Source of the DNA: Pseudomonas abieticivorans
GTDB lineage: Bacteria > Pseudomonadota > Gammaproteobacteria > Pseudomonadales > Pseudomonadaceae
Length of the DNA: 64,000 nt
Reading direction: 5' to 3'
NCBI RefSeq assembly: GCF_023509015.1
Contig: NZ_CP094975.1
Location: 5,325,501 to 5,389,500, forward strand
Part shown: positions 8,867-17,774 of the stretch, piece after piece
Position numbering within the stretch: position 1 is the first letter of the stretch
Layout of the letters: each line of letters opens with the position of its first letter
Notes under the pieces: model-generated
Told to the model about the DNA's origin: nothing
What the model saw: only the letters and a program-made list of their open reading frames with translations
Databases searched by the model: none
Program-made: the position numbers and the translations under genes

Positions 8867-10117
8867 TCAATCACGTTCGCGCATGAAGAACCCGGCCACG
8901 TACTTGCCAAAGGTGTCCAGGCTCTTGAAATCGGCCAGGCGCTTGAAGGTGTCGCTGCTTGGTTCCGGCCCCAGGGGCTCTTTCATCAGCGACACCGACA
9001 GCACTCGGTCGCGGTCGGAGCTGAGCACCAACTCGTCCATCACCTCGCCGCCTATCACCGGGCGGCGCATGATCACCGCCACGCCCTTGCTGGCCATCCA
9101 GTCGATCAACGACACCAGCATTTTCAGCGGTTCGCGTTCCTCGTCCCGGTAAACGGGAAACAAGTGCCCGCGCGACAATACCGGCACCGTGGCCACGTGG
9201 ACCATTTCGTAAAACTGGCTGCCGGCGGTGGTGGGTGAGTAAATGGCCAAGGCCAGCAACGGGCCGCTGGTACGGGCACCGCCCCACAGCAGGTGGTGGC
9301 CCTGGAAGTCAAAACCGTTGGCACTGCGCTCGTTGAGCACCTTGCGCGTGCGAATGTCGCTCACGCAGTCCAGCAGCAGGCCATGGCGGCGCTGCTCGCC
9401 GAAGGCCGTCGAGTCCTTGAGCCGCCCCTTGAGCATCATCATGTGCTTCATGTCGATGCGCGTTTCCAGGTAATGGCTGGCCGGTACACGCTCAACCAAG
9501 GGGTAACGCGCCGCCACGCCGCGCAGGTCGGCGAACTGCTGGGTCAGGTCTTTTTTCAGGTGCGAGGCAAACACGTTCAGCCCGCTGGCTTCGATCAGCG
9601 TCACCAGCAAGGACAGCAGGCGGTGCTGTTCCTTGCGTTGGGCAGTGCTGCCGTTGCCGGTGCTCTCGCCGTCTTGGGCTGCGCGAAAGTCACCGATCAG
9701 CCGCAGCGGCATGTCCGGTGGCAACCAGGCAGCGGGCAAGGCGTCTTGATCGTTAAGCGGTGCACCCGGGTCACGTTCATCCTTGATGAAGGGGCAGTCG
9801 GGCGCATGCTCGGCGGTGCCCGGGTTGTTCTTTAAAAACAACGTGCCGGTGCTGCTGTTGAGCGTCACGTTCATCACCGGCAATGCCTTTGGCTGGCAAT
9901 CGCACGCCAGCCACTGGCCCTGGCCACGGATTTTAAGCAGCCACTGGTTGGCCTGCAGCAGGCGGTGGCCTTCCAGTTGGCCCTGGACGAAGCCTTCCAC
10001 CAGCACCTGTTCGGCCGGGGTGAGGGTACGCACCAAGGCACCGCTCTTTTCGATGATTCGCATAGGGTTCAGGCCGTTGTACCGTTGACGGGTATGGCTG
10101 TATATATAGCCAGTCAT
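8867..10117 (-). CDS. Uncharacterised protein with Cys/His cluster
   Basis: 416 residues, or 398 if translation starts at the second Met (10063, MRIIEKSG); neither start has a clear ribosome binding site. The N-terminal third contains WLACDCQPKALP and later HAPDCPF, a CxC...HxxxC spacing that could hold zinc. The rest is mixed alpha/beta without a motif I can name; there is no signal peptide or membrane helix. It is divergent from a class II aldolase gene across 117 bases. A Pseudomonas-type conserved hypothetical of the DUF1173 kind is possible, but I cannot confirm that from sequence alone. Confidence 0.8.
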   Translation of the reverse strand: MTGYIYSHTRQRYNGLNPMRIIEKSGALVRTLTPAEQVLVEGFVQGQLEGHRLLQANQWLLKIRGQGQWLACDCQPKALPVMNVTLNSSTGTLFLKNNPGTAEHAPDCPFIKDERDPGAPLNDQDALPAAWLPPDMPLRLIGDFRAAQDGESTGNGSTAQRKEQHRLLSLLVTLIEASGLNVFASHLKKDLTQQFADLRGVAARYPLVERVPASHYLETRIDMKHMMMLKGRLKDSTAFGEQRRHGLLLDCVSDIRTRKVLNERSANGFDFQGHHLLWGGARTSGPLLALAIYSPTTAGSQFYEMVHVATVPVLSRGHLFPVYRDEEREPLKMLVSLIDWMASKGVAVIMRRPVIGGEVMDELVLSSDRDRVLSVSLMKEPLGPEPSSDTFKRLADFKSLDTFGKYVAGFFMRERD

Positions 10118-10234
10118 TCAGCAAGTCAATGGTGGCGGAGTTAAAAGGACATCGATTGACGGCGCCGGGCCGCCAGGAGGATAAAACAGGCAGACGCCAC
10201 AGAGCGCTCCCGACCCAGCCTCAGGACAACAACA

Positions 10235-10990
10235 ATGAGCAAGCCCGAAACCATCAGTGATGTCGAATGGCAGGCCCGCTGCGATTTGGCCGCGCTGTAC
10301 CGCATGATCGCGCACTTTCGCATGACCGATCTGATCGACACCCACTTGACCCTGCGTGTGCCGGGCCCCGAGCACCATTTTTTGATCAACCGCTACGGTG
10401 TGCTGTTCGAACGCATGCGTGCCAGTGACCTGGTATTGATCGACCAGCATGGCAAGGCGGTGGATGCCGCCGGGCAGGCACTTGCGGTCAACGCCGCAGG
10501 CTTCGTGATCCACTCGGCGGTGCACATGGCGCGCCCGGACCTGAACTGCGTGATCCACACCCACACGGCCGCCGGCATCGCCGTCTCTGCCCAAGAACAG
10601 GGGTTGTTGCCAATCAGCCAACACGCGCTGAAGTTTCACGGCAAGTTGGCGTATCACACCTACGAAGGCATTGCCCTGTCGCTCGATGAGCGCGAGCGGC
10701 TGATCGCCGACCTCGGCCCGCACCGGGCGATGATATTGCGCAACCACGGCCTGCTGGTGGGGGGCGGCAACGTCGCCGAGGCCTGGCACGAGATCCACTT
10801 TCTGGAGCGTGCCTGCCAGGCTCAGATCCAGGCCCTGGCCGGCGGTAGCAAACTGACCTATCCCTCGCCCCAGGTGTGCGAGCACACCGCCAAGCAGTTC
10901 GAAAGCGAGGGCATCGAGACGATCATCGCCATGGCCTGGGCGGCGGCGTTGACCTTGATCGAGGACCAGCGCGAATCGTATTGCTCTTGA
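10235..10990 (+). CDS. Class II aldolase/adducin family protein
   Basis: 251 residues with AGGA upstream of the ATG. The fold is that of fuculose-phosphate aldolase and relatives: the metal site is seen in VIHTHTAAG (about residues 106-114) and in LRNHGLLVGGG (about 167-177). The family cleaves or epimerises sugar phosphates or decarboxylates keto acids; this subgroup (opening WQARCDLAALYRMI, THLTLRVPG) is the uncharacterised adducin-like group common in proteobacteria. It stands alone, convergent with the exported hydrolase gene four bases beyond its stop. Confidence 0.87.
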   Translation: MSKPETISDVEWQARCDLAALYRMIAHFRMTDLIDTHLTLRVPGPEHHFLINRYGVLFERMRASDLVLIDQHGKAVDAAGQALAVNAAGFVIHSAVHMARPDLNCVIHTHTAAGIAVSAQEQGLLPISQHALKFHGKLAYHTYEGIALSLDERERLIADLGPHRAMILRNHGLLVGGGNVAEAWHEIHFLERACQAQIQALAGGSKLTYPSPQVCEHTAKQFESEGIETIIAMAWAAALTLIEDQRESYCS

Positions 10991-10994
10991 ATGC

Positions 10995-11951
10995 TTAGTG
11001 GCTGAAAGCGGCGCGCGCGGCAGCCGAAGGGAACACGCAGCGCACGTCGTGGGCGCAGCCGGGCACCAGGGTCAGCGGGTGGTTGGGGTCTTGCTGGGCA
11101 TAGGCCTGCCCCCGCTGCAAACGATACGGGCCTTGGGCCATGGCCGCGCAGCTGCGGTCCAGCACGCGGTTGGCGGTGCCCTTGCCGGTGCCTTGGTCTA
11201 ATTCCCCCAGCAGGTAATGTATGTCGGCCGCCGCGTACTGCGCGCGGGCCTGTTCGGCGCTGCGGCCCAGCCAGTCGGGCAATTGCGCGGTGCCGTATTT
11301 CCATTGGTTCAAGGCCGGGCAGTCCGCGCTCGGGTAGGGGCGCTGATCGCTGAAGTACAGCCAGGTGCCGGGGTCGGCGACCACGTAGCGCACCGTCACC
11401 CCCTTGGGGGCCATGGCGGCGAAGCCGATGTAGTGCTGCACCATTTGTGCCCCGGCCGAAAAGCCGGCCAGGGTAATCTGGTCGACCTGTGGCCATTGCC
11501 GATGCACCTCGGCAATCAACGCATCCATGGCCTTGAACGCGGTGACTTGGGGCGCATTGCTGGCGGGCGCCCCGGCCAGCCACGCGCCGCAAGACCACAG
11601 CAGGTCGCCGGGCTGTGCGCTCGGTTCACCTGGGCTTTGGCACTTGGCCGCTTGCGCGGCCGGCACTTGGAACAGCGGCGAAATCACCAGTGGCGAAGAC
11701 TGGGTGGCCAGCCCCGCCTCAAAGGTGCGCTGGGCATCACGCGGGTGGCCGTGCAACACGATCAGCGCGCGGCTGGCCGCAGTGCCCGGTGTCAGGGAGC
11801 TGTAGTAATGCAGCGTACCGTGGCCGGGCAGGGGCTCCACGCTTAGAAATTGCGCTGCCTGGGCGCCCAGGCTCACACACACGGTCAGCGACAGGGCCAT
11901 GGCGCACCGGTGCAACGTGCTGCTGGTTGAGCGGGGCAGGGGGACGGACAT
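10995..11951 (-). CDS. Exported alpha/beta-hydrolase-like protein
   Basis: 318 residues from the ATG at 11951; a longer frame reaches 12023, but this start places a signal peptide first (RCAMALSLTVCVSLGAQA). The mature part has LIVLHGHPRD near its beginning and the nucleophile elbow GFSAGAQ near the middle. A possible Asp (GELDQGTGKG) and a late His (PGCAHDVRC) would complete a serine hydrolase triad. It has several Cys that could form disulphides in the periplasm. Substrate is unknown; a poly(3-hydroxyalkanoate) depolymerase-like or esterase role is possible. Confidence 0.75.
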   Translation of the reverse strand: MSVPLPRSTSSTLHRCAMALSLTVCVSLGAQAAQFLSVEPLPGHGTLHYYSSLTPGTAASRALIVLHGHPRDAQRTFEAGLATQSSPLVISPLFQVPAAQAAKCQSPGEPSAQPGDLLWSCGAWLAGAPASNAPQVTAFKAMDALIAEVHRQWPQVDQITLAGFSAGAQMVQHYIGFAAMAPKGVTVRYVVADPGTWLYFSDQRPYPSADCPALNQWKYGTAQLPDWLGRSAEQARAQYAAADIHYLLGELDQGTGKGTANRVLDRSCAAMAQGPYRLQRGQAYAQQDPNHPLTLVPGCAHDVRCVFPSAAARAAFSH

Positions 11952-12359
11952 CAGCACGCACGGCCTTGGAAAGAAGTGGCCTTTAGCATGGGGGCTTTTA
12001 CGGGCATTCAGCAAGCGGAGCATCGATAATATCGAAATGTTTTGTAACTTAAGGCGCCGGTATTACGAACTCATCGACGGTCGTTCGTAACACTTTAAAA
12101 ATGTTACATAATAGTAGTGTCGCGTGCCTAGAGAGTTCGTGGTGATTGGGGTAAGGTGCTGCGCGTTCGTCACTGGTAGTATTTTGAAAAACACAGAAGT
12201 TAGTCAATCGGCCGATCAAGCGTGTTCTTTGATTCAATTTAATATCCGTCCTGAACATTGAAACTCCAATACTAAACAGGGGTGAGGATACGACATCCCA
12301 TCCACAGGCGGGAACAAGGAGCGAGTCCGCTTCTTCATGAAATAGAGAGGACTGTTCCA
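11952..12359. promoter_or_regulatory. Divergent intergenic region with nested inverted repeats
   Basis: This 408-base gap separates the exported hydrolase from gltS. It is AT-rich from about 12020. TTACGAA (12063-12069) and TTCGTAA (12084-12090) form a perfect 7-base inverted repeat; overlapping it, GTAACA (12087-12092) and TGTTAC (12102-12107) form a second one. The two cannot fold at once in RNA, so either competing structures or adjacent operators are possible. No coding frame with start and ribosome binding site was found, apart from the gltS leader. Confidence 0.5.
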
Positions 12360-13571
12360 ATGCTTCAACTCGATTTGTATTCAACGTTAGTGGCCGCCTC
12401 TTTGGTACTTTTGCTTGGGCGTGGGCTAGTCGCTCGGGTCGGCTTTTTACGCACTTATAACATTCCGGAACCTGTGGCCGGTGGGCTAGTGGTCGCGATG
12501 TTGCTGTTGGCGTTACGCGTGCTTGCCGATATCGAAGTTCGATTCGACTCTTCCTTGCAGGCCCCTTTGATGTTGGCGTTTTTTGCCACCATTGGCTTGA
12601 ACGCAGACTTTGCCAGCCTCAAGAAGGGTGGGCGGGTACTGGGTATTTTCCTGCTGGTGGTAACGGCGCTGTTGTTGGTGCAGAACGCCATGGGTATCGG
12701 CTTGGCCAAGGCATTGGGGCTTGATCCGCTCATGGGGTTGTTGGCCGGCTCCATCACCTTGTCGGGCGGGCACGGCACGGGCGCTGCGTGGGGGGCGGTA
12801 TTCAGCGAGAAATATGGTGTGGCCTCGGCCTCGGAACTGGCCATTGCCTCCGCCACCTTTGGCTTGGTACTGGGTGGTTTGATTGGGGGGCCGGTGGCTC
12901 GCCTGCTCATCAAGCGCGTCCAGACACCTGGCGGTGGGCAAGTGGAGCCGCGCCTGCCAAAGGGCTTCGAACAGCCGAACCAGGAACGCATGATCACGTC
13001 GTTCTCGTTTATCGAGACCCTGGCGTTGCTCGCGATAAGCCTGCAGGTGGGTACATTCCTGAGTGGGTTTATTCAAGGCACGGCGTTTGAGTTGCCCACG
13101 TTCGTGTGTGTCTTGTTCGTCGGCGTAGTGCTGCGCAATGGCCTGTCGGCGTTGGGCTGGCATCAGGTGTTTGAACGTGAAGTGTCCGTGCTGGGCAACG
13201 TCAGTTTGTCGTTGTTCTTGGCCATAGCGTTGATGTCGCTCAAACTCTGGGACCTGGCCGCGCTTGCGTTACCGATTTTCATCCTCTTGGCGGCGCAAGC
13301 GTTGATGATGGCCCTGTTCGCTATTTTCGTGACGTTCCGGGTCATGGGGCGCAACTATGATGCGGCAGTCCTGGCCGCCGGGCACTGCGGTTTCGGGCTG
13401 GGTGCCACGCCCACCGCCATTGCCAATATGCAAGCGGTGACGCAGCGCTATGGCCCCTCGCAGATTGCCTTTCTGGTGGTGCCGATGGTGGGGGCGTTTT
13501 TCATTGATATCACCAACGCGATCGTCATCAAGCTGTACTTGGCACTGCCTTTCCTGAGTTCGGCGAGCTGA
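12360..13571 (+). CDS. gltS: Sodium/glutamate symporter
   Basis: 403 residues from the ATG at 12360 (MLQLDLYSTLVAAS), preceded by AGAGGA; this equals the usual GltS length, and the longer upstream frame is leader. About ten to twelve membrane segments. Two inverted halves are visible, each with a re-entrant Gly/Ser-rich loop: SGGHGTGAAWG near residue 135 and GHCGFGLGATPTAIANM near 345. These are the substrate-binding hallmarks of the ESS family, which imports L-glutamate with sodium. It is monocistronic. Confidence 0.93.
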   Translation: MLQLDLYSTLVAASLVLLLGRGLVARVGFLRTYNIPEPVAGGLVVAMLLLALRVLADIEVRFDSSLQAPLMLAFFATIGLNADFASLKKGGRVLGIFLLVVTALLLVQNAMGIGLAKALGLDPLMGLLAGSITLSGGHGTGAAWGAVFSEKYGVASASELAIASATFGLVLGGLIGGPVARLLIKRVQTPGGGQVEPRLPKGFEQPNQERMITSFSFIETLALLAISLQVGTFLSGFIQGTAFELPTFVCVLFVGVVLRNGLSALGWHQVFEREVSVLGNVSLSLFLAIALMSLKLWDLAALALPIFILLAAQALMMALFAIFVTFRVMGRNYDAAVLAAGHCGFGLGATPTAIANMQAVTQRYGPSQIAFLVVPMVGAFFIDITNAIVIKLYLALPFLSSAS

Positions 13572-13613
13572 GGCGTCGGGACATCCGTTCAGCGGTGCAG
13601 CACTGCAACCCCG

Positions 13614-13847
13614 TTACAGGGGAAGGGGCGACCAACTGACCTGGTCCAGCCCGATAGCCAGCGCCTGTTGTTTCATGGCGCTGGCCGTGCTGCGCTCGAA
13701 GCTCAAGCCAGTGGCCAAGCCTACGCCGGAGTGCAGCGAGGCGTAATAGACCGCATCGGCGTCACTCATCAATGAGTCCCTCTGAACAAACCGATGATGG
13801 CGACCGTGCAGGCGGTAGCGAATTTCGAAACTGTGCAATCGTTGCAT
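13614..13847 (-). CDS. Small conserved Pseudomonas protein, DUF6555-like
   Basis: 77 residues, ATG with GGAG seven bases upstream. It opens MQRLHSFEIRYRLHG and has a patch DADAVYYASLHSGVG. I believe it belongs to the small Pseudomonas family DUF6555, of unknown function, but this rests on memory of the N-terminal pattern only. No signal peptide or membrane helix. It lies alone between gltS and the MarR gene. Confidence 0.6.
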   Translation of the reverse strand: MQRLHSFEIRYRLHGRHHRFVQRDSLMSDADAVYYASLHSGVGLATGLSFERSTASAMKQQALAIGLDQVSWSPLPL

Positions 13848-13925
13848 GTCATCACTCCAAAAGATGGGGTTCTGACCGAGAGGGCAATGTGCCAGTTCCG
13901 TAAAATTTTTCGCACCCGCAAACAG

Positions 13926-14333
13926 CTAGCCGGAGAACGGCAAACGCAGGCGATTCCCCGAAGTCTTTAGTTCCTCGCGGTGTATGGCGGCCAGCTTTGC
14001 CAGCACCGCCCAACCTTTCTCGGTCAGGCTGACCTGCACTTCACGACGGTCCAGTTCGCCGCGCTGGCGTTGCACCAGGCCCTGGGCCTGGCAGCGTTTG
14101 ACCAAGGCGACGGCACCATGGGGCACCATTTGCAGGCGCTCGGCCAATTCGCCCACGGTGGCCCAGTGACGCTCGGCAAAGCCTTGGGTGTGCAGCATCA
14201 ATAGGTACTGCTGCGGGGTCACCCCATGGGCCTGGACGGCCTCTTCGCTAAAGCGCAGAAAGCGTCGCAACTGGTAGCGAAACTCCGACAGCGCTTCGAA
14301 ATCCTGCTTGTGTAGCGGGTCGGTATCGGGCAT
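13926..14333 (-). CDS. MarR-family transcriptional regulator
   Basis: 135 residues with the winged-helix pattern of MarR: VGELAERLQMVPHGAVALVKRCQAQGLVQR for the recognition helix region, then RREVQVSLTEKG for the wing. Its start is three bases from the stop of the HPP-family gene, so both are probably cotranscribed. It may control that operon through the ATCAC-ATC-GTGAT palindrome at 15099. Confidence 0.88.
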   Translation of the reverse strand: MPDTDPLHKQDFEALSEFRYQLRRFLRFSEEAVQAHGVTPQQYLLMLHTQGFAERHWATVGELAERLQMVPHGAVALVKRCQAQGLVQRQRGELDRREVQVSLTEKGWAVLAKLAAIHREELKTSGNRLRLPFSG

Positions 14334-14336
14334 GGG

Positions 14337-15071
14337 TCAGGCCGCCTTGGGCATGAGGGCATCGGTACGAGCCAGGGTCTGCTCGATAATGGTTTGCAGG
14401 TCTTCGGTATCGATGTCCAGCAACTCGTCGCGCTCCTCCAAGACTTGCTCCAGCGCTTGGCGCACGGCCTGGTGGGTGAGCCTGCCCTGGGCGGTGGCGC
14501 TCACCGCAGGCGTTGCGTGGGCGTGGGGGTAGGGGTGGCGCGTGAGTGCATGGTAAACCAGCGCGCAGCCCAGTAGGGCCAAGGAGTTGAGCAGCACCGG
14601 GTCGAACACGAAGTGGTAACCGGCGGCATGGATCGACGGGCCGCCCAGCACCGCGGTCAAGGCCACGGCGCCTGACGGTGGGTGCAGGCAACGCAGCGCC
14701 AGCATCAGTGCGATGGTGCTGCCCACAGCCACGGCAGCGGCAATCACCAGGTCGCTTATCCAGAGTGCGCAGGTAACGCCCACCAGCGCCGCCAGCAAGT
14801 TGCCGCCGATCAATGCCCACGGCTGCGCCAAGGGGCTTGCCGGGGCTGCGAACAACAGCACGGCAGAGGCGCCCATGGGCGCGATCAACAGCGGCAGGTC
14901 GGAACTCAGGCCCACGGCCCAGGTGGTGATCAGGCTGGTCAGGGCAATGCCCAGCAGTGCACCCACGCAGGCGCGCAGGCTTTCGCGGCGCGTCACGTGC
15001 AGGGAACCGGGGACGAAACTGCGCAACCAGCGCAGCAGGGAAGGGGGCAGTGATTTCAAGGGGTGTACCAA
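14337..15071 (-). CDS. HPP-family inner-membrane protein
   Basis: About 244 residues. The conserved LHPPSGAVAL near residue 130 names the family; four to five membrane helices precede and follow it (SLITTWAVGL, LLIAPMGASAVLLF, LLAALVGVTCALW, IAAAVAVGSTIALMLAL). Plant and cyanobacterial relatives have been linked to nitrite transport, but the bacterial role is open. There is no ATG near the N-terminus: TTG at 15071 or 15059 must serve, without a good ribosome binding site, so the start is uncertain. The cytoplasmic CBS domains found in longer relatives are absent; instead a short acidic C-terminal tail (EERDELLDIDTEDLQ) follows. Confidence 0.78.
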   Translation of the reverse strand: MVHPLKSLPPSLLRWLRSFVPGSLHVTRRESLRACVGALLGIALTSLITTWAVGLSSDLPLLIAPMGASAVLLFAAPASPLAQPWALIGGNLLAALVGVTCALWISDLVIAAAVAVGSTIALMLALRCLHPPSGAVALTAVLGGPSIHAAGYHFVFDPVLLNSLALLGCALVYHALTRHPYPHAHATPAVSATAQGRLTHQAVRQALEQVLEERDELLDIDTEDLQTIIEQTLARTDALMPKAA

Positions 15072-15098
15072 TGCTGGATTTTTTTGATGGCTATTTAT

Positions 15099-15111
15099 AT
15101 CACATCGTGAT
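15099..15111. promoter_or_regulatory. Candidate MarR operator
   Basis: ATCAC-ATC-GTGAT is a 5-3-5 inverted repeat in an AT-rich stretch, 28 bases upstream of the HPP start and 72 bases upstream of ligD. It lies where a repressor of the HPP-MarR operon would be expected, and could touch ligD expression too. Confidence 0.4.
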
Positions 15112-15182
15112 GTATGCCGTGTTTGTTTGAACAAGCGCGCAAGGCCAGGTTCAAAGTGTGATACCCCTGAGCGTGAGGCACG

Positions 15183-17708
15183 ATGATGACCAAGGCGCTG
15201 GACGATTACGCGCGCAAGCGCGACTTCGAGGCCACCCCGGAGCCCTCCGGTGCCAAGGCGCGGCGGCGCTCGGGCAAGACCGCCCACGCCTTGCAATTCT
15301 GCATCCAGAAGCACGACGCCTCGCACCTGCATTACGATTTTCGCCTGGAGCTGGGTGGTACCCTGAAAAGTTGGGCGGTGCCCAAGGGGCCGTCGCTGGA
15401 CCCCAAGGTTAAGCGCCTGGCCGTGCACGTGGAAGACCACCCGCTCGACTACGCGACGTTTGAGGGCAGCATTCCGGAAGGGCATTACGGGGCCGGCGAG
15501 GTGATCGTCTGGGACCGCGGCGTGTGGGTGCCCCAGGGTGACCCCGCCGACAGCTACGCCAAGGGCCGGCTCAAGTTCGAGCTGCAGGGCGAAAAGCTTG
15601 CGGGCCTGTGGAACCTGGTGCGCACGCACATGCCGGGCAAAAAGGAGCAGTGGTTCCTGATCAAGCACGGCGACGACCAAGCGCGGCCGCAGGACCAATA
15701 CGATGTGCTCCAGGCGCAGCCCGACAGCGTGCTCAGCGAGCGCACCCTGGTGCCCCGGCACAAAGCGGCGGCGCCCAAGCAAGAGGTGAAGCAACCGGCG
15801 CCGTCCCGCCCATCGCGCAGCACCCAGATCACGGGGGGGCAAAAGGCGGCGTTGTTTGCAACCCTCAAGCCGCAGTTGGCAACCCTGGTGGACCAAGCCC
15901 CCGAGGGTGATTGGCGCTACGAGATCAAGTTCGACGGCTACCGGGTGATGGCGCGGGTCGAGGGCGATCAGGTGCGCCTGTTCACCCGCAACGGCCATGA
16001 CTGGACGGCGAAAATGCCGGAACAAGCCAAGGCCCTGGCCAAACTGGGCCTGGCGTCAGCCTGGCTCGACGGCGAAATGGTGGTGGCCAACGAGCAAGGC
16101 GTGCCGGACTTCCAGGCCTTGCAAAACGCCTTCGAGGCCGGGCACAGCAGCCACATCCTCTATTACCTGTTTGACCTGCCTTACCTCAACGGTGTGGACC
16201 TGCGCCAGACACCGGTGGAGCAGCGCCGAGGCGCGCTGAAAAAATTGCTCAAGGGCTATAAGGGCCACACCTTGCGCTTCTCCGACGACTTCGACGAATC
16301 GCCCGAGTCGCTGATGAACAGCGCCTGCCAAATGCAGATGGAGGGGCTGATTGGCAAGCGCCTGGGCAGCCCTTACGTATCACGCCGCAGCAGCGACTGG
16401 ATCAAGCTCAAGTGCACGCGCCGCCAGGAGTTCGTGGTGGTGGGCTTTACCGAGCCCAAGGGCAGCCGCAGTGCGTTTGGTGCCTTGTTGCTGGGTTTGC
16501 ATGACGAAACCAACGGCCAGTTGCGCTATGCCGGCAAAGTCGGCACGGGGTTCAACGAGACCACCCTGCGCAGCATTCATGAGCAGTTGGTGGCGCTGGA
16601 GGTGAAAAAGATTCCAGTGGCCAACCCACCCAAGGGCGTCGAGGCCAAGGGCGTGCACTGGCTCAAGCCACAGTTGCTGGCCGAAGTGGCCTTCGCCGAA
16701 ATGACCCAGGAAGGTTCGGTGCGCCACGCGGTGTTTCATGGCCTGCGCACCGATAAACCGGCCCGGGCCATCACCGAGGAGAAACCCACCATGCCTGCCG
16801 CATCCGCCAGCAAAAAAGCCATCAGCCCAAGCGACGTGCGCATCACCCACCCCGACCGGGTGATCGACGCCAGCAGCGGCATCACCAAGGGCCAGTTGGC
16901 CGAGTATTACTTACGTGCCTCGGGCTGGATCCTGCCCCACCTCAAGGACCGTCCGGTGGCCTTGGTGCGCGCCCCAGATGGCATCGCCGGTGAGTTGTTC
17001 TTCCAGAAGAACGCCGAGCACCTGGCCATTCCCGGTATCACTCAAATCGACAAGGCGCAGGCCGGCCACCCGGCGATGGTCATCAACAACGTCGAGGCCT
17101 TGGTGGGGGCGGTGCAGATGAATGCCGTGGAGCTGCACACCTGGAACGCCACCACCAAGGACCTGGAGCGGCCAGACCGCTTCATTCTCGACCTGGACCC
17201 CGACCCGGCCTTGCCGTGGAAGGCCATGGTGGAGGCCACTCAACTGACCCAGACGGTGCTCGATGAGCTGGGCCTTGTGTCGTTTCTCAAAACCAGCGGC
17301 GGCAAGGGCTTGCACATCGTGGTGCCGATCACGCGCAAACAGGGCTGGGATGAGGTCAAGGCGTTCAGCCAGGCCATCGTGCAACACATCGCCAAATTGG
17401 TGCCCGAGCGTTTTTCGGCCGTCTCCGGGCCCAAGAATCGCGTGGGCAAGATCTTCATCGACTACCTGCGCAACGGGCTGGGCGCCACCACCATCTGCAC
17501 CTGGGCCGCCCGCGCCCGCGAGGGCCTGCCGGTGTCGGTGCCGATCTACCGCGAGGAGGTGGCCGAGATCAAGCAGGCCAATCGCTGGAACATCGCCAAT
17601 GTGCATGAGCGCCAGGCGCAGGTGGGCGATGCACCGTGGGCGGAGCTTACCAAGACCCGGCAGAGCATCACCGCGCAGATGCGCAAGCGCATTAAAGCCA
17701 ATGTGTAG
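15183..17708 (+). CDS. ligD: ATP-dependent DNA ligase D (end-joining ligase/polymerase/phosphoesterase)
   Basis: 841 residues with all three LigD activities in the Pseudomonas order. The 3'-phosphoesterase is at about 35-190 (HLHYDFRLELGG, VHVEDHPLDY). The ligase is at about 225-530, with the nucleotidyl-accepting K249 in EIKFDGYR. The primase/polymerase is at about 555-835, with catalytic D670 and D672 in LDLDPD and SGGKGLHIVVP. The enzyme seals double-strand breaks by non-homologous end joining together with Ku. The start follows GTGAGG. No Ku gene lies in this window, so the partner must be elsewhere. It is divergent from the HPP-MarR operon. Confidence 0.97.
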   Translation: MMTKALDDYARKRDFEATPEPSGAKARRRSGKTAHALQFCIQKHDASHLHYDFRLELGGTLKSWAVPKGPSLDPKVKRLAVHVEDHPLDYATFEGSIPEGHYGAGEVIVWDRGVWVPQGDPADSYAKGRLKFELQGEKLAGLWNLVRTHMPGKKEQWFLIKHGDDQARPQDQYDVLQAQPDSVLSERTLVPRHKAAAPKQEVKQPAPSRPSRSTQITGGQKAALFATLKPQLATLVDQAPEGDWRYEIKFDGYRVMARVEGDQVRLFTRNGHDWTAKMPEQAKALAKLGLASAWLDGEMVVANEQGVPDFQALQNAFEAGHSSHILYYLFDLPYLNGVDLRQTPVEQRRGALKKLLKGYKGHTLRFSDDFDESPESLMNSACQMQMEGLIGKRLGSPYVSRRSSDWIKLKCTRRQEFVVVGFTEPKGSRSAFGALLLGLHDETNGQLRYAGKVGTGFNETTLRSIHEQLVALEVKKIPVANPPKGVEAKGVHWLKPQLLAEVAFAEMTQEGSVRHAVFHGLRTDKPARAITEEKPTMPAASASKKAISPSDVRITHPDRVIDASSGITKGQLAEYYLRASGWILPHLKDRPVALVRAPDGIAGELFFQKNAEHLAIPGITQIDKAQAGHPAMVINNVEALVGAVQMNAVELHTWNATTKDLERPDRFILDLDPDPALPWKAMVEATQLTQTVLDELGLVSFLKTSGGKGLHIVVPITRKQGWDEVKAFSQAIVQHIAKLVPERFSAVSGPKNRVGKIFIDYLRNGLGATTICTWAARAREGLPVSVPIYREEVAEIKQANRWNIANVHERQAQVGDAPWAELTKTRQSITAQMRKRIKANV

Positions 17709-17774
17709 GCAACCCAAGGCGTTACTGGCACTATTGCTCCCATTCCCCAGCCCGTATTCCAATTGAGCCGTTCG

